Origin: an uncultured Elusimicrobia bacterium
GTDB lineage: Bacteria; Elusimicrobiota; Endomicrobiia; Endomicrobiales; Endomicrobiaceae
Reading direction: 5' to 3'
Assembly: GCA_937916125.1 (NCBI GenBank)
Contig: CALGGE010000005.1
Coordinates: 1 to 9,309, forward strand
DNA: 9,309 bases
Shown here: positions 1 through 6,792 of the stretch, piece after piece
Position numbering within the stretch: position 1 is the stretch's first letter
Layout: every line of letters starts with the position of its first letter
Translations under genes and position numbers: made by a program
The notes under the pieces: generated by a model
Databases searched by the model: none
The model's input: only the letters and a program-made list of their open reading frames with translations
Told to the model about the DNA's origin: nothing

Positions 1-30
1 GAGATGCTTCGACAAGCTCAGCATGACAGA
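1..30. repeat. Dispersed-repeat-like segment containing CTTCGACAAGCTCAG
   Basis: The left edge carries CTTCGACAAGCTCAG followed by CATGACAG. On the minus strand this reads GTCATGCTGAGCTTGTCGAAG. It contains a small hairpin (GCTT, loop CGAC, AAGC). From memory, closely similar words recur many times between genes in assorted bacterial genomes, so I read it as a dispersed non-coding repeat rather than part of a gene. It lies directly beside the octamer array at 35-73. Only one copy is present in this window, so its repetitiveness here is not demonstrated. Confidence 0.45.
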
Positions 31-34
31 AAGA

Positions 35-73
35 CAGTTGAATAGTTGAATAGTTGAAGAGTTGAGAACGGCA
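35..73. repeat. Octamer tandem array (NAGTTGAA)x4 ending in AACGGCA
   Basis: Four consecutive 8-nt units can be read directly: CAGTTGAA, TAGTTGAA, TAGTTGAA and GAGTTGAG, followed by AACGGCA at 67-73. The same arrangement, four octamers then AACGGCA, occurs at 9246-9284, and a two-unit variant occurs at 9202-9224. This copy is not followed by the ATGTAC heptamers seen in the other two. It lies downstream of the decayed yhcG gene. The function is unknown; it is probably a dispersed tandem-repeat element. Confidence 0.8.
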
Positions 74-106
74 GAAAAACGTAGCAAACGAGGATATGAT
101 TACCTT

Positions 107-741
107 TTATTTATATTCCATAACATTTTTATTTATAAGCTTTACCAATTCTTTTTCCGTAGGCAAAACTGTTTTATATTTACTTGCAAATTTTCGGGAA
201 CATTTAAAAATTCTAAAACATACGGATCTTTTATAAAATCATTTATTGTTTGTTTTTCTGTTTTATTTAATAATTGTTTTTTCTGACTTGATAAAATTCG
301 TTTGTAATAACCGCTTTTAATATTTCTTTCAAGAACTCTTGAAGACCAGTTTTGAGAACTTGCTTCTTTTAAGTAATATTCTCTTTCTTGTTTATCTTCT
401 ATTCTCATAATTGTTCTTATATTTGTCCAACTTAAATTCGCTACGCAGTGCGTAACGAATTTAGGAAAAGTGACATAAAACCGTCTCATATTTTTTAAAT
501 TCGCTTCCAAAAAACCTTTGCCGAAAGTATCCGTAAGATATATTGATAAATTTTCTATTAGCTTTTCACCATATTCTGCTCTGCTTTTACCTTTTTGCTC
601 TTCTTCGAATATTCTTTTACCTATTTTCCAATAAGTTTCAACCATAACAGTGTTCTCAACGGAATAAGTTTTTGCACGGGCAATGTTTAATATATCTTTT
701 ATATCCGAAAAAAATTTTTTATTTGGTATTATGTTATTCAT
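107..741 (-). pseudogene. YhcG/DUF1016-type PDDEXK nuclease gene, catalytic domain deleted
   Basis: The reading frame from the ATG at 741 gives 199 aa ending at 142. Residues about 1-180 match the N-terminal helical (winged-helix-like) domain of the YhcG/DUF1016 family. Examples are YWKIGKRI near 37-44, MRRFYVTFPKF near 85-95, LSWTNIRTIMRIED near 103-116 and NWSSRVLERNIKSGYYKRIL near 131-150. Intact homologues are usually about 330-380 aa and carry a C-terminal PDDEXK nuclease domain, which is absent here. After KDPYVLEFLNVPEN the frame runs into an unrelated tail and stops. In a shifted frame the DNA immediately continues as SKYKTVLPTEKEL..., stopping at 107-109, which resembles the extreme C-terminus of the family. 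I infer an internal deletion of the nuclease domain with a frameshift at about 186-198. Any peptide still made could at most be the N-terminal DNA- or protein-binding domain. Upstream, a weak AGAAG and AT-rich sequence are the only expression signals visible. Confidence 0.8.
433..463. repeat. 31-bp near-perfect palindrome inside the yhcG remnant
   Basis: The left arm 433-447 (TAAATTCGCTACGCA) and right arm 449-463 (TGCGTAACGAATTTA) are reverse complements with a single mismatch around one central base. The palindrome lies in the coding part and encodes roughly residues 94-102 (F-V-T-H-C-V-A-N-L), just before the conserved LSW motif. It could be an intragenic palindromic element that remains open in frame, comparable in concept to Rickettsia palindromic elements, or a chance hairpin. 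No second copy is seen in this window. Confidence 0.6.
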
Positions 742-900
742 AAAATCTTCTGATATTAATTTTATATATACTCCATTTTAGATTTTCCCTAATTTTAGGA
801 ACTTTCTAAAATAGAATAAGATATTTGAAAATTTTGAAATCCTTTGAGAGCAACAAACGACAAAATGTTCAATATGCATTCGAACTTCTACGGTTTTTTG
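742..900. other. Spacer between carB and the yhcG remnant
   Basis: These 159 bp hold no convincing gene. They are very AT-rich. I see no GC-rich stem followed by a T-run, so no clear carB terminator. The one structural feature is the imperfect hairpin at 775-812. On the minus strand, TATATATAAAAT just upstream of the yhcG start could serve as a -10 region, but no good -35 element accompanies it. Confidence 0.5.
775..812. repeat. Imperfect nested inverted repeat
   Basis: ATTTTAGA (775-782) pairs perfectly with TCTAAAAT (805-812). Inside it, CCTA (788-791) pairs with TAGG (796-799) around a 4-nt loop. No T-run follows on either strand, so it is not a canonical terminator. It sits between the end of carB and the start of the yhcG remnant on the minus strand and could be an operator or mRNA 3' structure. 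In AT-rich DNA a chance origin is possible. Confidence 0.4.
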
Positions 901-3900
901 TTAGAATATAACTTCTTTATAATGTTCCTGTATCGAACATACTTCCCAATCATAATTTCTCTTCGCTCTTATCGCCTCAATACTTGCCCTTGCCGCAGCA
1001 AGAGTGGTGAGAATGGGAACGCCATACATTAAAGCGGTTCTTCTGATACTGTAACCGTCGTGATGACCTTTCTGCCCTGACGGTGTATTAACTATCAAAG
1101 CAACTTCTTTATTGGAAATTATATCAACAACGTTAGGTCTGCCTTCCTGAATTTTATGAACTTCTTTTACTTTTAAACCGTTATTGTTAAAAAATTCCGC
1201 AGTATGTTTGGTAGCGACGACATCAAAGCCCAAATCTATGAAATCTTTCGCAATTTCAAGACCTTTTGTTTTGTCACGCTGTCCCAAACTGATAAATACA
1301 GTTCCCTTATCGGGAAGAACGGTGCCTGAGGCAAGCTCGGCTTTGGCAAACGCTTTGCCGAAATCTTTATCTATACCCATAACTTCGCCGGTACTCTTCA
1401 TTTCAGGACCTAAAACGGTATCAACATTTGCGAATCTTATCCACGGAAGAACTACTTCCTTAACGCAAGTATAGTCGATATGTTTCAGTTGCCCGTTAAG
1501 ATATTCGTTAGGTATTAAATCTTTAACGGATTTTCCTATCATAACTTTGGAGGCAAGTTTTGCCAAAGGATAGCTGACGGCTTTTGAAACAAAAGGAACC
1601 GTTCTTGATGCTCTGGGGTTAGCTTCCAAAAGATAAGGAATACCGTCTTTAACGGCATACTGAATATTCATTAAACCTTTAACATTTATTTCTCTTGCAA
1701 GGTTTATGGTGTGTTCTTTAATTTTTGTTATAACATCTTTTGATAAAGTGTGCGTGGGAAGAACACAGGCGGAATCACCGGAGTGAATACCTGCCTGCTC
1801 GATATGTTCCATTATACCTGCGATATACACATCTTTACCGTCGGAAAGTGCATCGACATCAATTTCTATTGCGTTGTCGAGATACTTATCAATCAAAATA
1901 GGTTTTCCCTCGGTAACATCGGTAGCTTTGGAAATATATGTTTCAAGATGTGTTTCGTCATACACTATTTCCATAGCTCTTCCGCCCAAAACATAAGAGG
2001 GACGAACCATTACCGGATAACCGATTTTTTTTGCTATTTCTTTTGCTTCTTCAAATGTTGTGGCCGTTCCGGAATCCGCCTGAGGGATATTTAATTTTTT
2101 CAACACTTTACTGAAAATTTTTCTGTCTTCGGCCATATCAATGGATTCAACGGAAGTTCCTAAAATTTTAAGACCGGCTTTGTTTAAAGCTGCAGCCAAA
2201 TTTAAAGGAGTCTGCCCGCCGAACTGAACAACTACGCCTTCGGGCTTTTCTTTATCTGCTATATTTAAAACATCTTCCACCGTCAACGGTTCAAAATACA
2301 GTTTATCTGCCGTGTCATAATCCGTAGAGACGGTTTCGGGGTTGCAGTTAACCATTATGGTTTCATAACCTTCCTGTTTTAAAGAAAGAACGGCATGCAC
2401 GCAACAGTAATCGAACTCTATACCCTGCCCGATTCTGTTAGGGCCTGCACCCAAAATCATAACTTTTTTCTTTGTATCGGAAACTACTACATCGTCTTCG
2501 TCCTCGTAAGTGGAATAATAGTATGCGGTATTTGCTTTAAATTCACCGCCGCAAGTATCTACCAGTTTATAGACGGGAATTATGTTAAGTTCCTTTCTTA
2601 AAGCTCTTATTTCTTCTTCTTTTCTGCCCGTTGCAATCGCTATCTGTTTATCCGAAAAGCCGAACTGTTTTATTCTTCTTAAAAGAAGTTTCTGTTCTTC
2701 GCCTTTAAGTTTGAAAATGTTCGGAATTTCTGTTTCCATATCGACAATTTCTTTTATCTGGTTAACGAACCATTGATCTATTTTGCAGATATTGAAAATA
2801 TCGTCAACTGTCATACCGAGCTTTAATGCATACCTTATAACATAAATTCTGTCGCAGTTAGGTGTGGCAAGCTTAGCCGTAACAATTTCAAGAGCTTTCT
2901 TTTTGGCTTCTTCCGTTCCAAGCTCGAGAAGTTTGTTTAATTCTTTATCTATGCCGACATTTTCCAAACCGTAACCGCTTCTTTTAACTTCCAAACCTCT
3001 GATGGCTTTCTGCAAGGCTTCCTTGAAAGTTCTGCCCAAAGCCATCGTCTCACCGACGGACTTCATTGCAGTACCTAATGTGGGGTTGGTATCACCGAAC
3101 TTTTCAAAAGCAAATCTCGGAATTTTTATAACGTGGTAATCGACGGTCGGTTCAAAACTTGCCGGATTAGGCGAAGTAATATCGTTGGTAAGCTCGTCGA
3201 GAGTATAACCTACGGCAAGCAAACTGGAAATTTTTGCTATGGGGAAACCCGTTGCTTTTGAAGCAAGTGCCGACGAACGGCTGACACGAGGGTTCATTTC
3301 TATAACGACAAGCCTTCCGTCTTTAGGGTTTTGCGCAAACTGAATATTTGCACCGCCATGTCTCATACCGATAATTCTTAATATTCTGAAAGAATCCTGT
3401 CTGATTTTTGCATATTCTTTTGCGGTAATTGTCATTGCCGGTGCGACGGTTATAGAATCGCCCGTATGCACACCCATAGGGTCAACATTTTCTATTGAAC
3501 ATATTGCAATGCAGTTATCTTTTCTGTCTCTCATAACTTCCATTTCAAGCTCTTTCCAGCCGAGAACGGACTCTTCTATCAACACTTCGCTTATGGGGCT
3601 TGCCTGAAGCCCTGCCTGAACAATTTCTTCAAACTCTTCTTTCGTCCATGCGGTTCCCGAACCTACACCGCCCAAAGTAAACGACGGACGAACTATCACC
3701 GGGAAGCCTATGGAATTTGCAATATCTCTTGCTTCCTGCATATTGTAAGCGTAACCGCTTTTAGGCAAATCAAGTCCGATACTTTCAATCATTTTCTTGA
3801 AAAGTTTTCTGTCTTCGGCTTTGCTTATGGTATCAAAATCCGCACCGATAAGCTCTACATTGTGCTTTGCTAAAATACCTTTTTCGGCAAGAGCAACAGC

Positions 3901-4194
3901 CAAATTAAGTGCCGTCTGTCCGCCGAGCGTAGGAAGTATTGCGTCGGGTTTTTCTTTTTCGATAATTTTTTCTACGATTTCCGGAACTAACGGTTCAATG
4001 TAAGTTGCGTCGGCAAATTCCGGGTCTGTCATAATTGTGGCAGGGTTGGAATTTACCAAAACTACTTTGTACCCTTCTTTTTTAAGTGCTTTTATTGCCT
4101 GCACTCCGGAATAGTCAAACTCACAAGCCTGACCGATAACGATAGGTCCGGAACCTATTATAAGAATTTTTTTAAGATCTGTTCTTTTAGGCAT
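901..4194 (-). CDS. carB: Carbamoyl phosphate synthase large subunit
   Basis: CarB makes carbamoyl phosphate from bicarbonate, two ATP and ammonia, feeding pyrimidine and arginine synthesis in the cytoplasm. The product is 1097 aa (E. coli about 1073). The order is: first ATP-grasp half (about 1-400; GSGPIVIGQACEFDYSG at 15-30, GVHTGDSITVAP at 241-252, EMNPRVSRSSALASKATG at 299-316); oligomerisation domain (about 400-560); second ATP-grasp half (about 570-940; LGAGPNRIGQGIEFDY at 581-596, RPSYVLGG at 731-738, LEANPRASRTVPFVSKA at 856-872); and an MGS-like allosteric domain (about 960-1080; GTVFISLGQRDK, VATKHTAEF, EGRPNVVDII, NTPSGQ). The ATP-grasp metal- and nucleotide-binding motifs all look intact, as do the two Thr of ATxxTA and the Lys before EGRP in the allosteric pocket. 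The ATG at 4194 was chosen because GGTGG lies 6 nt upstream, it overlaps the carA stop by 8 bp (ATGCCTAA), and the TTG at 4212 would add only a non-conserved IWWKK stretch. Its partner CarA appears unable to hydrolyse glutamine. Confidence 0.97.
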   Translation of the reverse strand: MPKRTDLKKILIIGSGPIVIGQACEFDYSGVQAIKALKKEGYKVVLVNSNPATIMTDPEFADATYIEPLVPEIVEKIIEKEKPDAILPTLGGQTALNLAVALAEKGILAKHNVELIGADFDTISKAEDRKLFKKMIESIGLDLPKSGYAYNMQEARDIANSIGFPVIVRPSFTLGGVGSGTAWTKEEFEEIVQAGLQASPISEVLIEESVLGWKELEMEVMRDRKDNCIAICSIENVDPMGVHTGDSITVAPAMTITAKEYAKIRQDSFRILRIIGMRHGGANIQFAQNPKDGRLVVIEMNPRVSRSSALASKATGFPIAKISSLLAVGYTLDELTNDITSPNPASFEPTVDYHVIKIPRFAFEKFGDTNPTLGTAMKSVGETMALGRTFKEALQKAIRGLEVKRSGYGLENVGIDKELNKLLELGTEEAKKKALEIVTAKLATPNCDRIYVIRYALKLGMTVDDIFNICKIDQWFVNQIKEIVDMETEIPNIFKLKGEEQKLLLRRIKQFGFSDKQIAIATGRKEEEIRALRKELNIIPVYKLVDTCGGEFKANTAYYYSTYEDEDDVVVSDTKKKVMILGAGPNRIGQGIEFDYCCVHAVLSLKQEGYETIMVNCNPETVSTDYDTADKLYFEPLTVEDVLNIADKEKPEGVVVQFGGQTPLNLAAALNKAGLKILGTSVESIDMAEDRKIFSKVLKKLNIPQADSGTATTFEEAKEIAKKIGYPVMVRPSYVLGGRAMEIVYDETHLETYISKATDVTEGKPILIDKYLDNAIEIDVDALSDGKDVYIAGIMEHIEQAGIHSGDSACVLPTHTLSKDVITKIKEHTINLAREINVKGLMNIQYAVKDGIPYLLEANPRASRTVPFVSKAVSYPLAKLASKVMIGKSVKDLIPNEYLNGQLKHIDYTCVKEVVLPWIRFANVDTVLGPEMKSTGEVMGIDKDFGKAFAKAELASGTVLPDKGTVFISLGQRDKTKGLEIAKDFIDLGFDVVATKHTAEFFNNNGLKVKEVHKIQEGRPNVVDIISNKEVALIVNTPSGQKGHHDGYSIRRTALMYGVPILTTLAAARASIEAIRAKRNYDWEVCSIQEHYKEVIF

Positions 4195-5284
4195 TTTTTT
4201 CCACCATATCAAAGAAATTTTTAAACAAATATCCGGTTTCGTCGGAATCTAAAGAAGGAGAAAACTCTACGGCAAAATTATTTCCTTTTTTATTTGCGAA
4301 ACCTGCGACCGTATTATCATATAAGTTTATATGTGTTATCTGCAAATTGTCGTTCTGCTCTACGGAATTATTATCCGCATAATACCCGTTATCCTGAGAA
4401 GTTATTGCAATTTTATTTGTATTGATATCTCTTACGGGATAATTGGCACCTCTGTGACCGATTTTATGTTTTATAACTTTTGCACCGTAACCGAGTGCCA
4501 AAACCTGCGAGCCGAACCCTACGGCAAATATCGGCATATCGGGATATTTTTTTATTATTTCTTTAACCGTCTCTACGGCATAAGAAGAATTCTTTGCGTT
4601 TCCCGGACCGCTTGAAAGAAATATTCCTTTAGGATTTTCTTTCAAAATTTCCTCTGCGGATGAAGTTGCGGGAAATACCGCAACTTTATACCCTTGAGCT
4701 TTAAACGTTTCCAAAAAGCTCTTCGGACAACCGTAATCAATTACGGCTATCGTCGCCTTAGTGCCTGCCTCGTTTACAAAATATTTCCTGTCGCAGGTTA
4801 CGGTTTTTACTATATCCTGTTCGTCGTAATCTTTAACTTCGGCAAGTTTGGCTTTTAAACTTTCAATATCAAAATCTTTCGTTGAAACTATGGCTTTTTG
4901 CACACCTGTTTCTCTGATATATTTTATCAAAGCTCTTGTATCAAACCCTTCCATTGCGACGATATTTTCTTTAAGCAGTTCGTCCTGCATGGAACGGTCG
5001 GCTCTCCAGTTGGAATATCTGCGGCTGTATTCCTTAAAAAAAAGTCCGGCGGCTTGAATAGCACCGGACTGAAAATCTTCGTTATTAAATCCGCAATCGC
5101 CGACATGCGGATGAGCAAAACAAATCAATTGTTTTGCCGTTGCGGGATCGGTAACAATTTCCTGATAGCCGAATACCGCCGTATTAAAAACAAGCTCTCC
5201 TGCGGCTTCTCCGTCGGCACCGCAAGAAAAACCGTTAAATACTTTACCGTCTTGTAATACTAAAATACATTTTTTTAAAACCAT
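4187..5284 (-). CDS. carA: Carbamoyl phosphate synthase small subunit, catalytically dead glutaminase
   Basis: CarA normally hydrolyses glutamine and channels ammonia to CarB. This 365-aa protein aligns end to end with the family. The N-terminal CarA domain (about 1-150) has LVFNTAVFGYQEIVTDP at 31-47 and FDTR at 114-117. The class I amidotransferase domain (about 177-362) has IFLSSGPGNA at 221-230, LGYGAKVIKHKIGHRGANYPV at about 264-284 and LYDNTVAGF at 321-329. The catalytic residues are gone. The nucleophile motif GICLGHQ reads AVGFGSQ (254-260), so Cys is Gly256 and the following His is Ser259. The family HPE motif reads SPS (342-344), so both His and Glu are Ser. In addition QNHG reads QDNG (297-300), and the Ser of TDPS is Ala48. 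I checked the codons at the nucleophile motif and found no frame problem. Known ammonia-dependent CPS I enzymes also lack the nucleophilic Cys. I infer a structural or regulatory subunit in an ammonia-using synthetase. The start overlaps purA by 10 bp, and GGGGAAG lies upstream. No pseudogene-like decay is seen. Confidence 0.95.
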   Translation of the reverse strand: MVLKKCILVLQDGKVFNGFSCGADGEAAGELVFNTAVFGYQEIVTDPATAKQLICFAHPHVGDCGFNNEDFQSGAIQAAGLFFKEYSRRYSNWRADRSMQDELLKENIVAMEGFDTRALIKYIRETGVQKAIVSTKDFDIESLKAKLAEVKDYDEQDIVKTVTCDRKYFVNEAGTKATIAVIDYGCPKSFLETFKAQGYKVAVFPATSSAEEILKENPKGIFLSSGPGNAKNSSYAVETVKEIIKKYPDMPIFAVGFGSQVLALGYGAKVIKHKIGHRGANYPVRDINTNKIAITSQDNGYYADNNSVEQNDNLQITHINLYDNTVAGFANKKGNNFAVEFSPSLDSDETGYLFKNFFDMVEKNA

Positions 5285-6567
5285 TTTACGTTCTTCCCCG
5301 TTTTTATAGTTTCTTCTCTTTTTCTTCCCAACGAAACCAAATCTATTTTTGCACCTACAAGTTCTTCCAATCTCTTAATATATTTTTTGGCATTTTTAGG
5401 AAGCTTATCATAGCTTTTTACTCCCGCCACTTTGCCGTCAAGACCGGGCAACTCTTCATATACCGGTTTACAGTCTCTCTGGACGATTCTTGAAGCAGGA
5501 AATTCTTTTAAAATTTTACCTTTATATTTGTATGCAACACAAACTTTTATTTTGTCCAACCCTTCCAAACAGTCAAGCTTTGTAAGGATAAGACGCTTTA
5601 TGCCGTTTACTCTGACGCTGTGTCTTAACACTACGGCATCAAACCAACCGCATCTTCTCGGTCTTCCGGTAGTTGCACCGTATTCCTGACCTTTATCTCT
5701 TAAAAACTCTCCCGTCTTATCAAAAAGCTCCGTCGGGAAAGGACCTTCGCCTACTCTTGTGGTATAGGCTTTAACTACGCCTAAAACATCATCTACGCAA
5801 GCAGGTCCCATACCGGTTCCCGTACTTGCTCCGCCCGATGTAGGGTTGGAAGAAGTTACGAAAGGATATGTTCCGTAGTCCAAATCAAGCATTGTTCCCT
5901 GTGCCGATTCAAAAAGAATTTTCTTTTTCTTTTTTATTGCTTCAGCCAACATTAAGGAAGTGTCTGCGGCATATTTTTTCAAGAATTTTGATAAAACTTC
6001 GTGATCTTTCAAAATTTCTTTTCTTAATTTTTTAATATCGCAAACTTTTTTGAGCATATCTTCTTTTTCTTTTAAGTTTTGGTCCAAAAGTTCAACAAAA
6101 ACTTCTTTATCGATATAGTCGATAACTCTGATACCGACTCTTCTTACTTTATCGGTATAGCACGGACCGATACCTTTCTTGGTGGTTCCGATTTTCGTTT
6201 TGGTGGTATCGCTTTCAAGCATTCCGTCTATAAGTTTGTGATACGGAAGAATAACATGTGCTCTTTCACTTACGAAAAATCTTCCGTCAACGGGAATCTT
6301 TTTCTTTTTCAGAACATCAATTTCTTCTTTTAACGCTTTCGGATCGACCACAACACCGTTGGTAATCATACAAATTTTTTTAGGAAATAAAATCCCGGAT
6401 GGAATTAAGTGCAGAACAAACGGTTTATCCTGATAGATTAAGGTGTGTCCTGCGTTGTTTCCGCCCTGATATCTGACGATATAGTCGGAATCTGCTGCAA
6501 GGTAATGAACTACTTTACCTTTACCTTCATCACCCCACTGGGTGCCCAACACAACTAAAGTTGACAT
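5275..6567 (-). CDS. purA: Adenylosuccinate synthetase
   Basis: PurA joins IMP and aspartate using GTP to make adenylosuccinate, the first committed step to AMP, in the cytoplasm. The product is 430 aa (E. coli 432). Visible motifs are GTQWGDEGKGK at 8-18 with catalytic Asp13, GGNNAGHT at 35-42 with His41, IGTTKKGIGPCYTDKVRR at 126-143, SSNPTSGGASTGTGMGP at 239-254, TRVGEGPFPTEL at 270-281, GATTGRPRRCGW at 297-308 and LTKLDCLEGL at 328-337. All core residues look present. One small oddity is His21 where most homologues have Asp after GKGKxV. The ATG at 6567 was chosen over the GTG at 6600 because a strong GGAAGGG precedes it and MSTLVVLGTQ matches family N-termini. It is the first gene of the purA-carA-carB overlap string, and its leader carries a hairpin (6587-6621). 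Confidence 0.97.
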   Translation of the reverse strand: MSTLVVLGTQWGDEGKGKVVHYLAADSDYIVRYQGGNNAGHTLIYQDKPFVLHLIPSGILFPKKICMITNGVVVDPKALKEEIDVLKKKKIPVDGRFFVSERAHVILPYHKLIDGMLESDTTKTKIGTTKKGIGPCYTDKVRRVGIRVIDYIDKEVFVELLDQNLKEKEDMLKKVCDIKKLRKEILKDHEVLSKFLKKYAADTSLMLAEAIKKKKKILFESAQGTMLDLDYGTYPFVTSSNPTSGGASTGTGMGPACVDDVLGVVKAYTTRVGEGPFPTELFDKTGEFLRDKGQEYGATTGRPRRCGWFDAVVLRHSVRVNGIKRLILTKLDCLEGLDKIKVCVAYKYKGKILKEFPASRIVQRDCKPVYEELPGLDGKVAGVKSYDKLPKNAKKYIKRLEELVGAKIDLVSLGRKREETIKTGKNVKWF

Positions 6568-6571
6568 TTTG

Positions 6572-6578
6572 CCCTTCC
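6572..6578 (-). promoter_or_regulatory. Ribosome binding site of purA
   Basis: On the minus strand GGAAGGG lies 4 nt before the ATG at 6567. It decides the purA start, because the in-frame GTG at 6600 has no comparable sequence and lies within the hairpin region. Confidence 0.75.
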
Positions 6579-6586
6579 ATAAAACA

Positions 6587-6621
6587 ACCGTTAATCTCAC
6601 ATTTCTTTTGAGTTTAACGGT
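6587..6621. promoter_or_regulatory. 12-bp inverted repeat in the purA leader
   Basis: ACCGTTAATCTC (6587-6598) and GAGTTTAACGGT (6610-6621) are reverse complements at 11 of 12 positions, separated by 11 nt. On the minus strand the structure ends 8 nt before the purA ribosome binding site. It could therefore act as an operator for a dimeric repressor or as an mRNA hairpin affecting purA-carAB expression. On the plus strand it is followed by TTTTTT, but no plus-strand gene enters it. It does not match the E. coli PurR box. The role is inferred only from position. Confidence 0.5.
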
Positions 6622-6631
6622 CTACTTTTTT

Positions 6632-6659
6632 AATGTATAATGTACAATGTATAATTTAT
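6632..6659. repeat. Heptamer array AATGTAY, forward orientation
   Basis: Four consecutive 7-nt units are visible: AATGTAT, AATGTAC, AATGTAT and AATTTAT. The same heptamer follows the AACGGCA motif at 9224-9237 and 9284-9309. An inverted array begins 44 nt further on (6704-6731). It lies upstream of purA, and its TATACATT words could incidentally offer a -10-like sequence. Confidence 0.75.
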
Positions 6660-6703
6660 GATAAAAACAATTCTATAATTTTTAATTATCTTCGTCGTTT
6701 ATT

Positions 6704-6731
6704 GTACATTGCACATTACACATTGTACATT
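6704..6731. repeat. Heptamer array, inverted orientation
   Basis: The plus strand reads GTACATT, GCACATT, ACACATT and GTACATT. These are four 7-nt units that on the minus strand are AATGTAC, AATGTGT, AATGTGC and AATGTAC. Together with 6632-6659 the arrays are inverted and could pair imperfectly, with many G-U pairs in RNA, across a 44-nt loop. The rest of the 225-bp spacer between the GT9 gene and purA shows no other gene or clear terminator. Confidence 0.75.
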
Positions 6732-6792
6732 GTAGTTTAAAGACCTTTGTTATTGTATTAAAAGATTTCTGTTTTGTCAAAGAAAAAATTGC

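Noticed and set aside
62..286. Plus-strand open frame over the yhcG remnant
   Set aside because: It is antisense to recognisable protein sequence, has no family resemblance and has low-complexity composition; other plus-strand frames are likewise shadows of the minus-strand genes.
4195..4212. TTG start of carB at 4212
   Set aside because: It adds an unconserved six-residue stretch and covers the GGTGG ribosome binding site of the ATG at 4194.
4508..4523. Sequencing error or frameshift explaining the missing CarA cysteine
   Set aside because: The codons around GTA GGG TTC GGC TCG CAG align without gaps with the family, and His and Glu of the triad are lost independently about 85 residues away.
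6568..6600. GTG start of purA at 6600
   Set aside because: The extension lies over the leader hairpin and is not conserved; a strong ribosome binding site precedes the ATG at 6567.
6601..6792. Purine riboswitch or structured RNA before purA
   Set aside because: Only simple inverted repeats are seen; no conserved purine riboswitch core could be recognised.
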